The notes beneath the pieces are model-generated. The model searched no databases, had not been told where the DNA came from, and was given only the letters and a program-made list of their open reading frames with translations. DNA of 64,000 nt, taken from Dipteronia dyeriana (Eukaryota > Streptophyta > Magnoliopsida > Sapindales > Sapindaceae). Of the stretch, positions 23,530 through 35,300 are shown in pieces. The translations under genes and the position numbers were made by a program. Positions within the stretch are counted from its first letter, which is position 1; each line of letters opens with the position of its first letter. Location: the NCBI GenBank assembly GCA_032871835.1, contig CM065303.1:55094597-55158596 (forward strand), read 5' to 3'.

Positions 23530-24290
23530 TCAAATTTTAGCTATAATTAAGTTACATTCTTCATTTTTTGTGATTTCTCTCAATATTTTGTCGCTAAGAC
23601 CGAGAATCAAAGTATTATAGGTTTTCTGCACATTCTCTTTATCCTTCTCAACGCTGTAGCTCTCTACTATCTTGCTCTCACTATCAACCACTTCATCAAG
23701 TCTCAGATTTCCCAGCAATCCTAGCATCTTCATTTTCCATATACCAAAGTCATTGGTTCCAATAACTTCTGGATCGCATGTTTAGTCGTTGATGTGGCCA
23801 TCTCATGACTTTCAACGAATACCTCCTGAACACTTTGTCACTATGGCAACTTTCAACACCCAAACCTTGATTCAGGCAGCTAGAACCTAAGCATTGATAC
23901 CAGTTCGATGTGAATCAAGACACTAATCATGAGTAATAGTTGTTCAAAACCAGCAGAGATGACACATACCAATTCTGATTCCAACAGTAGTAAGAAAACA
24001 AAACATAGCATAAACGTAAAAAAAAAACAATAGTTACTGAACACAAGAGGTTTATAGTGGTTCAGTTCATAGTATATAAACCTACATCTAGTGCTGGTGA
24101 TGGCCCCATATTCACTATATCAAGGAATAACAAATATACCAGATTTTCAATCTTTTACAAAGGCAGAAAATAGTAGAAAAATTGCAGCCATAGCCAGCCT
24201 TTTGTTTTTCTCTCAAGCCAAACGGCTCACTCTCCTCTCTCCAATATAATCCTTCTCAGCTGTGCCTCTTTACCTGCAGTGCCTTTTTGT
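23530..24290 (-). mobile_element. Ty1/copia fragment: gag, primer site and LTR part
   Basis: On the minus strand, DGTNDFGIWKMKMLGLL-like sequence followed by KTYNTLILGLSDKILREI (about 23,770-23,530) matches the copia gag (UBN2 domain), with a frameshift near the start. Upstream in the same orientation is TGGTATCAATGC (23902-23891), close to the initiator-Met-tRNA primer site TGGTATCAGAGC. 23,904 to about 24,290 would then be the 5' LTR or part of it. Protease, integrase and reverse transcriptase are missing; the fragment ends at 23,530. Confidence 0.65.
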
Positions 24291-24974
24291 TATGGTGTGC
24301 GGCGGATCAGATCCATTGAATTTTGCTATGATCTAAGATCCGATCCGATTGGATCAAAGAAATTACAATATGATATGATCCAATCTTAGAGTGAAATCCG
24401 ATCAAATCCGATCAAATCCAATCCAATTGTAAAATACTTAAATCCGGTCCAATCCAATCTAATCCAGTGGATCAGATTCATATGAAAAATTCTTAATGTA
24501 TAAAAGTTAAAACATTCCTAAAGTTTTCTAAATCAATAATTATTCATATTGTACTTCAAATAAAATTAATAAACTAATAATTATTATAAAAGCAATGTAT
24601 AATTGTACACTTTAAAGTTATTATAAACTTAAACATAAGTTTAAACACAAATATAAATAAAATCATCCAAAATTTTGAAATATAACCCTTTATTATAGCA
24701 AAATATAATAGCACTAAAAATTTGCTCAATATTGTTGTATAAGACAAATAAATTGACCAAATATAAATTAAGTCTTATATTTTGGTTGATCCAATGGATA
24801 TGACTGATTTTTATATGAAAATTTAAGATCCGATCCTATCCGATCAAATAGAATTTAGAATTTAGGATCCAATTTAATATAATCATATCATCAACTTCAA
24901 TCCAATCCAATGGATTGGACTGGATCCAATAGGTCATATTTGATTGAATTGTATCCTTCACCTTCACACCACAA
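24291..24974. mobile_element. hAT-like non-autonomous element rich in GATCC motifs
   Basis: The ends TATGGTGTGCG and (inverse) TTGTGGTGTGAAG form short inverted repeats, flanked by CTTTTTGT and CTTTTTCT (8 bp, one mismatch). The subterminal 150-200 bp on each side are packed with GATCCGATC / CCAATCCAATCC repeats, as in many hAT elements. No transposase is present. Confidence 0.6.
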
Positions 24975-25161
24975 CTTTTTCTGGAGAATATCGGATTCGG
25001 AACCATGAAGCCAATTCCTTTATGCCACATTTCTGAGTGACAGTTGTGATAACGGACGAATATCATAAAGAATATTTCACTGCCAGCTCATGTACTGCCT
25101 CAAGACCAAGTTGAGATACCATTTTAACAGGTTTAATAACACTTAAACTAGATTTATAAAT

Positions 25162-26257
25162 AAGGATTTTATCATTTTGGTATGTATGTTTTTACGAGTT
25201 ATGATTTTTTTAACTGTCTTTCCATTTTTCACTGGTGTGGTTCTTGTGTTTTCAAAAACCTATAAATTTGGTCTCTCAATTAGTCAATTATTAGTCAAAC
25301 TTAATGATTCCACGGACATTTTTATCTTTAACAATGTAATATACCACGTGTCAGACATAAAAAACAAAAAAAAAAGAGTTTTATCGTTTTAGTCCTTATA
25401 TTTTCATACATTATGATTTTTTAACTGTCTTTCTATTTTTCATAGACATAGTTCGTATGTTTTCAAAACCCATCAATTTGGTCCCTCCGTGAGTCAATCA
25501 ATCAAACCCACCAAAAATCAAACTCAAAAATCATCAAAAAAAAAAAAGAAAAAAAAAAAGAAAAAAAAAGAATAGCTCGTTCCTTCTGAGATCGAGACGG
25601 CGCTCCATCAAATGGAGCATATGGAGTTTCGACCCCTTTTCAACTTTTTTATTTATTATTTTTTAAGTTATTTTAGATTTTTAATTGACACTGGTTTTTT
25701 TTTGAGTTTATTCTTTTAATTATTTGCTATTTTGAAAATTAATTTTTTCAATTCTCTCTCCATCATAATAGAATTGAAAAGTAATAGATGGAGATGAAGA
25801 TCCATCACTCCATGGAGATGGAGTAGATTTTTTTTTCGAATTTTTTTTTGCCTTTTGTTTTATAAATTTTTATTTATTTCATTTTATAAAAGAAAATAAA
25901 TATCCAAGGGGTAAAATAGTGATTCATCATTTATGTGACCGTTGACCATAACAAATTTGGTCAAAGGGACCAATGATGAGTTTTAAAAAACATAGGAACC
26001 ACGTGAGTGAGTGGAAAAGACAGTTAAAAAAATCATAATGCCCGAAAATATAAGGACCAAAATGATATTTTTAAAAGAAATTAAATGGACACAATGTCAT
26101 TTTGCTTTCCTGTGAGAATTGACCATTAAAAATCCAATCAATTGAATCAAATTGATGGGTTTTTAAAAACATAGGGACCACATCAGTAAAAAATATAAAA
26201 ACAGTTAAAAATGTCATAACTCTCAACAATATAGGGACCTAAATGATAATATCCCTT
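25162..26257. mobile_element. Nested TIR elements, Mutator-like
   Basis: The outer ends (AAGGATTTTATCATTT at 25162; inverse at 26257) share ACTGTTTTTATATTTTT-type sequence for over 100 bp. ATAAAT flanks both sides, but a full 9-bp duplication is not clear. A second inverted pair inside (about 25,377 and 26,076, GTTTTATCGTTTTAGTCC) indicates one related element inside another. The core contains GGAGATGAAGATCC / CTCCATGGAGATGG patches and poly-A/T. No ORF is accepted. Confidence 0.5.
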
Positions 26258-26503
26258 ATAAATATTGAAAAGTTGAGGAAAAAAAACTCAAATGGTCGAC
26301 AAAATACGGAAGCCCAAAAAAAGAGTGGGTTAAGAGATAAAAGCGGAAATCACAAGGCCCATAGCAACAAGTATTGACTTTTTATTTATTTATTTATTGT
26401 GAATATAATATTCTTGAGAATGCCCCACGTTGGTGTGTTTGGTTGATCAGGAATTCTTTCCAGGAGAATTCGAGGGTGGTTTATCATTCTTCAATTCAAT
26501 CAT
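26258..26503 (+). promoter_or_regulatory. Upstream region of the CAR-type gene
   Basis: About 245 bp separate the TIR element from the CAR start codon. The stretch has AT-rich promoter-like DNA (TTTATTTATTTATTTATTG at about 26,380) but no unambiguous TATA box. The transposon therefore ends very close to the gene. Confidence 0.3.
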
Positions 26504-28108
26504 ATGAGATCATCAAATAACAGCTGCAATAACATGGAGGGCATGCTTGGTCTTCTTAAAATTCGTGTAAAGAGAGGTATCAATCTCGCGGTGCGTGATT
26601 CTATGAATAGTGATCCTTATGTTGTCATCAATTACGGTACACAGGCATGTTCTTTTCCCTCAATTTACTTTTAAGCGTTTGTATTTTTTTTTTTTAATCA
26701 AATAAGCTTTTATATTTGATTAACTATTATGTTAGTTTCTGCTCTGTTTCTTGGGTGGGTTGTTTCAATAGAATTTGATGGCTAATAGAAATTATTTTTG
26801 AAAAATCAGTTTATAAAAAATATCGTCACCTTTTCATATAGATGATCAAAAGATGACTTTTTGTTTCGTTAGATCAAAGATGGAATTGCCCTTTTTTTTT
26901 TTTTTTTTTTTTTATATTTGTTAAAATCAGGCTGAAGAAATATGGCTATTTGTTTGTTTGTTTGTTTTTAACCCTTTTGAGGTTTTGCATCAATATGTTC
27001 AAATTGAAATTGATTTATTCGTTTTATATTTCTATATTGTATCATTGATTCTGAGTTATTCATTTTAATATCTTGTTTGTAGTTCATGTAGATTGGAAAA
27101 TTTTAAAATTCAATTGTTAGCCTTATCTAGCTTATAAACTATAATCCTGATTTAGTGTTGATGGAATGTCTCTTAAATCTTGATTTATTCTTGCTAAAAT
27201 TTCGACTACAAGATCGATAATCATATTAGGCTTCCTAATGATGAGGATGGAAAATTAGAACTTTGTGATCAATCTCAAATCACAAAAACTGATTGCAAAT
27301 AACTGCTACTTGAAACTTGTTATTTTTCCATTTCATCTCTAACGAAGACATGCGAAGTCAAGCTTTATGAATAATCTATTTCCTTCTTCTCTTGAATAAT
27401 TTGTTGCAGAAATTGAAGACTCGTTTTGTGAAAAGAAACTGCAATCCCGAATGGAATGATGAATTGACTCTTTCAATTCAGGATCCTAATATTCCGATCA
27501 CTTTGGTAAGTAATCTGCTTGATCGATTTTTAAAGTTCTGGTGGTAATCACTAAACTGGTATTTCACATTTCTGATTTTTCTAAGGATGTGTGATTGTTT
27601 ACGAGCTGGTTTCATGTATATGATTTGTTGTTTGAAGTCTGAAAAATCCCAACCTTTTCAATTGGCAACTGAAACTAATACCTGTAAAGTTCATTATTTT
27701 GTCCTCATAATCTGGTTTGCTTCTTTTTCTTGAATACCGCTCGATAGATTTATAAGAAGAAACAAACAGGTTAGACTCATGATTTTTCCATACTTGCAGA
27801 CTGTGTTCGACAAGGACACGTTCACTGTTGATGATCAAATGGGAAAAGCAGAAATAGATATTGAACCATATATTGAGGCAATGCAAATGGGGTTGGAGAA
27901 CCTACCAAATGGCTGTGCAGTTAAAAAAGTTCAGCCGAGCAGGACAAACTGCTTAGCTGATGAGAGCATTGTAGAATGGAACGGAGGCAACATGACTCAA
28001 GACATGCGTCTCAGATTGAAAAATGTAGAGTGCGGGGAAGTGGAGATAGCGATTCAGTGGATCGATATTCCAGGTTTTAAGGGTTTGAAATCTGCAAGTA
28101 TTTTCTAA
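26504..28108 (+). CDS. C2-domain ABA-related (CAR-type) protein
   Basis: There are three exons: 26504-26644, 27410-27505 and 27800-28108 (stop TAA), encoding 181 residues from the first ATG, or 171 from the second (26534, MEGMLGLLKIRV), which matches the usual family start and length. It is a single C2 domain: LLKIRVKRGINLAVRD, SDPYVVINYGTQKLKTR, NPEWNDELTLSI, FDKDTFTVDDQMGKAE, ending NVECGEVEIAIQWIDIPG. Candidate Ca2+ ligands are Asp32, Asp37, Asp83, Asp85 and Asp91. PSRTNCLADES belongs to the CAR-specific insert. CAR proteins bind membrane phospholipids with Ca2+ and recruit PYR/PYL abscisic-acid receptors to the plasma membrane. Intron 1 has a GC donor (CAG|GCATGT); introns 2 and acceptors are canonical (TTG|GTAAGT, GCAG|A). 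It appears intact; there is no transit peptide or membrane segment. Confidence 0.92.
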
Positions 28109-29359
28109 ATGTGTTTCTTGTACTGTGTTACTTGTGTATGTATAGTTCCAAACTTTATGTACTGTGCTTGGAATCGTTCCATGTATTGCTCTGTATAATA
28201 TTCTAGACGAATGTGGATTTGTGTCTATATATACACTTAAAATTTGCTCTCCGGTTTTCTTGTGATCAGAACTGCCATTGAAGTGGTCATATTCCTCTGC
28301 ATACGAATGCAAATTGCAAGCATTTGTATTAACAATCGAACCTGTGACTAAACATTGAAGACTTATTTTTTGTTTTCGTAGTAAATATTCGAAAGAATTG
28401 ACCATGAGTAGATGTCATTTATTTCCATAAGAGAGCATTAAGCAAGCTGTACTAGTCCTATTAAAGCCAATAAATAAGAAATAAGAAAAAAGAACATAAA
28501 ACTAGAAAGAACAAAATAGGGAAATGTTGCAGGATTATCATCAAAATCTTTGACAAATAATCTGACCTTGAAGTTAAGCTCTTCACTGTTAAAAACACGC
28601 GCGACCTTTCGCATTTTAATCCGTAGAAATGCTTCCATAGGTTAGAGTTGATCTATGGGGCAATTATTTAGAATTACAATTTGTGCAACAATAACCCTTC
28701 CTATATAAATGAAAAGGATCCCTTGATCATGAATATATCTTACCTGGGATCGCAAATTCAAATGTTTTCTGTGAAGAATGGATATATCAAATTGTGTAAG
28801 TGTTATAATTGATTTCTTTTGTATAATTCTAATCGATAGGGACTCATTGGTTGGTGCTACAAAATCTCGTTCATTGAAACCTATAATTATAGACCAGAAT
28901 CTATTATTATAAAACATTTTCTTTTCCAAGTGAAATCCCCTAGTATATGATAGAGTGAAAAGTGCTTTCGTTGTTGTGTGCCATAGTTAAGTTGAAACAT
29001 TGACAAATTAATTTGGTCTGAGGCATATTTATCACACATTCTATAGCAGCCTGAAAGAATATACCATTGTTCTCATTAATACAAAGATATATATGGAGCT
29101 AGAGCTAGCAAATATCAAATGGACATCAAGAAACAAAAGCAAAAAGGATATAATTTTTGAAATAAAATTTAATCCTGAGAATAAAACAAGAAAAAAATCT
29201 AAGTGTTTGGAAGTTTATTTGCAGATATTTTTCCTTTCCCTGGATGGATGATGTATTGTAAGGTTATGGTTCATTTGCCTAATCTTATCTTCCCAATTTC
29301 CATGCTAAAAAATATTCCCTTCAAAAACTTCCAAAAAAAAAAACTTGAACACAACATTC
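28109..29359. other. 3' UTR of CAR gene and intergenic spacer
   Basis: The first 150 bp look like a 3' UTR (TTTGTACTG-rich, AATAATA-type signals about 28,195). The rest is AT-rich spacer up to the mutase start codon. No TE boundary or gene was seen in it. Confidence 0.4.
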
Positions 29360-32300
29360 ATGGCTGCTGTTGCTTCTTCTTCTTCTTCGTCCTCGATAAT
29401 ATCTCTGCAAAAAAATGTCCCAACAACAAGCTTCCCATCTTCATCACCAGCAACGTTAACGAAACCATTTCAAATGATCAACCTTGTAAAGTTTTCATTT
29501 CTGCTAACTTCAAACAAAGTTACACAAGTTGTACAATGTTCTACTGCCACAAAGTACAATGAAGTTGTGGTGGATGAGGAAATGGACCGGATACGGAGGC
29601 TGCAAAACGGTTCTGACGTTCGTGGGGTTGCATTAGAAGGTGAAAAGGGTCGGACAGTGGACCTTACACCTCCTGCAGTGGAAGCCATTGCAGAGAGCTT
29701 CGGTGAGTGGGTTAAAAACAGCTTGGAAAAGAATAGAGGAGGTCCGGTTGAGAATGTTAGAGTGTCACTTGGTAAAGACCCTCGAGTTTCGGGGCCGTCT
29801 TTGAGTGTAGCCGTGTTTGCAGGCCTTTCAAGCGCTGGTTGCTTGTTGTTTGACATGGGACTCGCCACTACCCCGGCTTGTTTCATGAGTACTTTGTTGC
29901 CACCATTTGCCTATGATGCTTCCATAATGGTATAGTAGAGAAACTTTCCTCATAACTTGGAAGTGCTTTTAGCTCACTACAAGTGCTTTCTTTAAAGTAT
30001 GCAAAAGAGACCAAATTTGAGTCTTGTTATTATTATTATTATTATTATTATTTTTTAACTATTAGAATATTTCGGGAGTGAGGGAGAGGGCATGAGTCAT
30101 AACTCGAACCTACAACTCTTTAACGTAGATGTGAGGGGATTAACACTAAACCAAAACCTCATTTTTTCGATCAAATTTGAGTCATTTGCTTATCAAAGTT
30201 TTATGAAAGTTGTGATACATTAGCTTATTAAATATTAATGATAAAGGGTTAAGATTTATTTCCTTTTCATTCACTATTTTATAAACAATTAATTCATGTT
30301 TTATAAAAAACAAGGTAAAACATAGATGCGGGATGTTAATAGACTACGAGATTGGGTGTTGTGTTGCAGATGACTGCTTCTCATTTACCCTACACTCGAA
30401 ATGGCCTAAAATTTTTCACAAAGAGAGGGGGGCTAACCTCGCCGGAGGTGGAGGAGATATGCGATATAGCCGCCCGTAAGTATGCGAATCGGCTTGCCAA
30501 AGTGTCGACTTTGCTGACAACTCCTCCAAGAAGAGTTCATTTCATGAGCGCTTATGCAAAACAGCTGAGGGACATAATCAAGGAAAGAGTGAACCATCCC
30601 TTGCACTTTGATACTCCACTCCAAGGCTTTCAGGTTTCTTTCTTTCTCCTTGTTTGTATACACTTTCTTTTAGGCTTTGTTGTTCATAATTTTGAGGTGC
30701 TGATTTGAGCTCTTGGTCAATCCAAGTCCGGGGTCCAAATTTTCAATCCAGTTCTTAAAGGGCAATGCCCAGATCTTTTAGGTGTTTTAACTATAATTTG
30801 CAAACTATGAGTGGGCTTTTTATAGAGGCTTGGGGCTTAAACCTCTTGGCCCTTCCTATAAGAACCTAGATATGTTTAGGAATTATAAAATAAATTCTTT
30901 TTTAAAAGTAAAAAATAAATTATATATATTTTTGAAAGAATAAAAAAAAATCTATATGATTAAGGGTTAAAATCATTTTCATCCCTCCAGTTTAACCTAT
31001 TAGCTTTTTGATCCCTTTAGTTTCAGTATTCCCCTGTTAGGTCATTCTGTTAAGATTTCTGTTTAAATTTGGATGTCTATCATGGGGAGAGGGTAATGGT
31101 GTAAAAATGGACTGGCCTGGCCAGATCCGTTTTCGAAAACGGACCAGGCCTGGTCTGGCTTGCACCGCTGTGCGTGCCGGACCAGGCTCGGCCCATTTCC
31201 GAAAATGGAGGCACGGCACGGCACGACGGCCTGCCTCAGGCGGGTCGTGTCAGGCCGGTCCGCGTGCTAGGTCTGACGGGCCTGGTCCGGCGGGCTTGGC
31301 GGGTCTAGTTCATAATAATTTTTGAAATTAAGTTTGTTTGGGTTTAGGGTTTAGGGTTTAGGGTTTAGGGTTTAGGGTTTAGGATTTGAAATGAATAAAG
31401 AAAGCGAACAATTTTTTATTTATTTAATTATTTTTCACTTATGGAATTCAGTATTACATATTTACATGATTGTCTCATTAAAAACCTTACCAAGAAAAAT
31501 CCAGTGGGATAAAAACTTGGTAAGAGAAAAAGAGTGCAACCGTTTTATAACTTACAAATAAATAATAAATACATATGTAAAAGTATAACCTAGTTCTGAC
31601 CCTGACCACTACCTGCAGGTCATCAATATATAGATTGCTGAAATTTAGAATAAGCTCTTTATATACAGTTAGATTTTGCAACCTTTTTTTAGCATGCTCT
31701 CAATTCTGAAGGCATGCTAATATCTCCATCATCTCTAGAGACAAACAGATTCTTCTTGGTTCAATTATGCGTCCACTGGTGCTGAAAGCTTGTTCTGAAG
31801 ACACCGTTAACACGAGAATAACCAGTATGTCACGTACTAAGTGTGACAGAACTGGATACCTGTACGTATAGGTCTTCCACAATAATAAAAAATCAAACTC
31901 TTCCTTGTCTTCAACAGCATCGAACTATGCTTCAAGGTACCTAATCAGTTCGGTACAAGAAGATAGGTCATATCTTTGCCCTGAAGAAGAACTTGCTGAT
32001 TTGTCCTTTTTTCACAGTTTCAGAAGGCTCCAACTTGTTTGCTTCGGCTCTGTCTCCGGTTGTGTTGATTGAGGGTGTCAATGTTGCCAAACCTGCTCTC
32101 ATAAATACGAAAAATCTAGAACAACTTGGTTCGAATGTCAGTAATTTGTTTAGAATAATCTATTGACAAATTAATACCAATAAACTCAAGCAAAACTTCT
32201 AAACTAGATAATTTAACCCTAGGATCTACTATAACACTTAAGGCATAAAGTAGAGGAATGTTAGCCCAATATTTTTTCAACTTTGTCTCCATGGCAACAA

Positions 32301-35300
32301 CTGCAGCACCTAGATGTTCATTTTCTCTATAACTGTTTAACACTTCAGACATTTCCACTATCTGATGGATTACCTGGGAAGATGCGGGGTAATAGACCCT
32401 GGAAAGAGTTACAGTGGCATTGTAAAAAATCTTTAAAAATTAAACAAAAATCTTTGCCACATACCAATCGTCTGTGGTAAGTGTTTTTGCGACCGTTTGA
32501 CCTGTTTCGGCCAATTTCATGTTATAAAAACATGTAATGGTTGTATCGTATTCCAAACAATTTTTCAACATTAAATAAGTAGAGTTCCACCTTACCGGCA
32601 TATCAGTTTGGAATCGTCGGGGTTTGAGACCGTTTAATTTACAACGTCTTTTGAATTCACTGAATCTAGGATTAGAACTGTCAATCCAAGAAATGGCATC
32701 TTTGATGCGATCTATTTGGTCGCTTACCTGCTTTAAACCGGCATGTACAAGTAAATTTATAATATGACATGCACACCGTTGATAGAAGAAATAACCTCCA
32801 TCTTGCAGGATATTTCTTGCAACAAACAATACAATAGAGCTAGTGTTTGCATATGCATTATCTAATGTGATCGAAAGGATGCGATGCGATGCGTGATTTC
32901 ATAAGTTTCTAAAACAGAAATAAAGACATTAAAAATGTTTTATGCGGCATGTGCAAAATCCATAGGACGAAAACCAATAATTCTTTTTGTTATCCTCCAG
33001 TCAGAATCTAAATAGTGTCCCGTGACACATAAATAGTTCTGTTTCGAACAAACATTCCAAATATCAGAAGTTAATGCAACAGAGACACTTAAATGCTGTA
33101 TTTTAGCAATTAAGTCATCCCTTTGGGTTTCAAACAATCTTATCAAATCATTTCTAGTGGCGGTTCTAGAAACAGATTCATATTGGGGGTTATATGCAGA
33201 TGTGATTAATTATTTATAAAATGAACTCTCACCAATACTGATCGGTTGATTAGTTTGTGCAATGTATCGTGTCAAGCACTATCTAGCATGCATGACGTCG
33301 AACTGCCACGTCGTAACGGACCCGTCTGGGTACCGTTGTAGTTGTTTCTGGGTTGTAGTGTCTACATGTCCATGTGCAAGCATACATTTGTACATATGCC
33401 GTCTCAAATGTCTGGTTCCCTTCGTACTTATAGCATAATCCTTATGACAAAACTTACATTTAGCTTTGGGGCCAGACGTTCCATTTGGGAGTGTCATTTG
33501 GACTATGTTGAAACATTACCACACATCTGATGTTAATTTTCTAGGACGTGATGTTGGTGTAACGGCGGAACCAGAAGGTCCCGCTTGAGTATGGGTCGGC
33601 TCCGAAATATCAAATTCATCGTTGAGCATATTCAAACCGTCCGGAAAATAAGGTTGCTGGTTAAGATCCATTATTTGAAGTAAAAATATGAGCACTATAG
33701 TCGTTAATAGTCAAATTAAAAATCAATATTTACTAACAATAATCTTAATTTACAATTAATAAAAATAATATGACACTTACAATTATTATTTTACTTCAAT
33801 AAATAAATAAATAAACAAAAAAATCCTAATATACTAACAAAAAATATTAAATTCACTATTACAAATAAAATTGATAAATTTACTAACACATATGAAATGA
33901 AATACTACACATAAAAATCTTAATATACTAAAAAATATTATAATAAACAACTGTACAAAAAAATCATAATCTACTAACAAAAAATATTAAATTCACTACT
34001 ACAAATTAAATTGATAAATTTACTAATAAGAAATATTAAATTAAATACTACACATAAAAATCTTAATTTACTAATAAAACTTATTCAAATTAACTACTAC
34101 ACTTAAAATTCATAATAAACTCACCAAAAATATTAAAATAAACAACTACACTAAAAATTCATAATTTATGAACAAAAAATATTAAACTTAACTACTACTA
34201 CTACGAACTTCATAGTTTATTTATTACAAAAATTAAATTTAGTAATACAAATTAACTTTCTAAATTTACTGCTAATAAATATTAAAATTACTACTAAACT
34301 TAAAAATCTTAATATACTAAAAAAATAATATTAACATTAAAGCCCAAAAATTGATAAACTAACTAACTAAATAAAAATGTTTTCATTTAGTAACTACAGT
34401 CTAAACATAAACATATAAATTTACTATGAAAAAATGTTCGAGAAAAAGTAATAACAAAATTGTACCTTTAAAATTTGGTGTGTTGGTGGAAAATGTAGAG
34501 AATTTTGTAGATAGAGTAATAATGAAATTGAATGAAAAGTGTAGAGAATTGGAGAATATAGAGATTGAGTTTTGAGAGAATGAGAGATTAAAAAAATGAT
34601 AGAGAGAGTGAATTGAAGTATTTATAGAAAAATTTGATTTGTGGGTCAAAATATAATTTGAAAGATTTCATGGGGTGTTTTTGTAATTTTTTTTGGGTCC
34701 AACGGCTGAAATTCAAAATCCAGCCGTTGGAGGAATTTTTTTTTTATTTTTTTTATAAGAAAACAACATAACCGGTTGAAGTGAAGGATTGGCGGGCTGG
34801 TCCAGGGGCCTAGCACGTCTGCTAGGCGTGCCGTGGCAGGCCGGCCTGTCGGACCTTGTACTAGCACCCCGGCACGCGGCCTGCCACGCACCTGGCCTGG
34901 GCCTAGCCCGCTTCCTTCATAGGCCGTGCCAAGCACGGCCCATTCCCTTCGTGGACCGGCCGGAACGGCTTGTCTCTGGCCGGTCCATAATTAGAGGTGG
35001 GCGTTTTCGGGTTGTGTTGGGTTGGGTTGGTTGAAAATTTATCAACCCAATCCAACCCAATGTAAATTTTAACCCAACCCAACCCAACCCAACCCAATAT
35101 TTATCGGGTTGGGCTTTTTAAGTCCAATAGAAAAAATATATTTTAATTCAAATTTTGTTATATCAAAATTCAAATTTAAAATATTTTTTCACCATAATAT
35201 CATATCACGTTGAGTTTAGATTACTTAAAAGTATCAAAATCAAATCATAACATATAATATAAATTGTTTAAATATCTTTTACATAATTAAAAAAAATTAA

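Larger units (their letters stand above)
31094..34993 (-). mobile_element. hAT transposon nested in the Mutator-like element
   Basis: The left end is TAATGGTGTAAAAATGGAC then TGGCC; the inverse right end is TAAT.ATGGACCGGCC, apparently missing about 9 bases. Subterminal DNA on both sides (31,107-31,310 and 34,785-34,990) is very GC-rich with CACGGCACGGC / GGCCGGCC motifs, standing out from the AT-rich surroundings. It carries a hAT transposase on the minus strand. The flanking 8 bp (GGAGAGGG and GAGGTGGG) match only partly, so the duplication is not proven. Confidence 0.7.

Noticed and set aside
27953..28405. 150-residue minus-strand ORF over CAR exon 3
   Set aside because: It is antisense to a conserved C2-domain exon and extends into its 3' UTR, with no family features.
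29470..29886. 138-residue minus-strand ORF over mutase exon 1
   Set aside because: It is a shadow of the coding exon.
31037..31325. ORFs rich in Arg/Ala/Gly/Pro around 31.1 kb (and 34.6-35.1 kb)
   Set aside because: They are GC-rich hAT subterminal repeats read as protein, with no family match.
31343..31384. Chromosome end
   Set aside because: Only five to six TTTAGGG units, inside a transposon within an intron.
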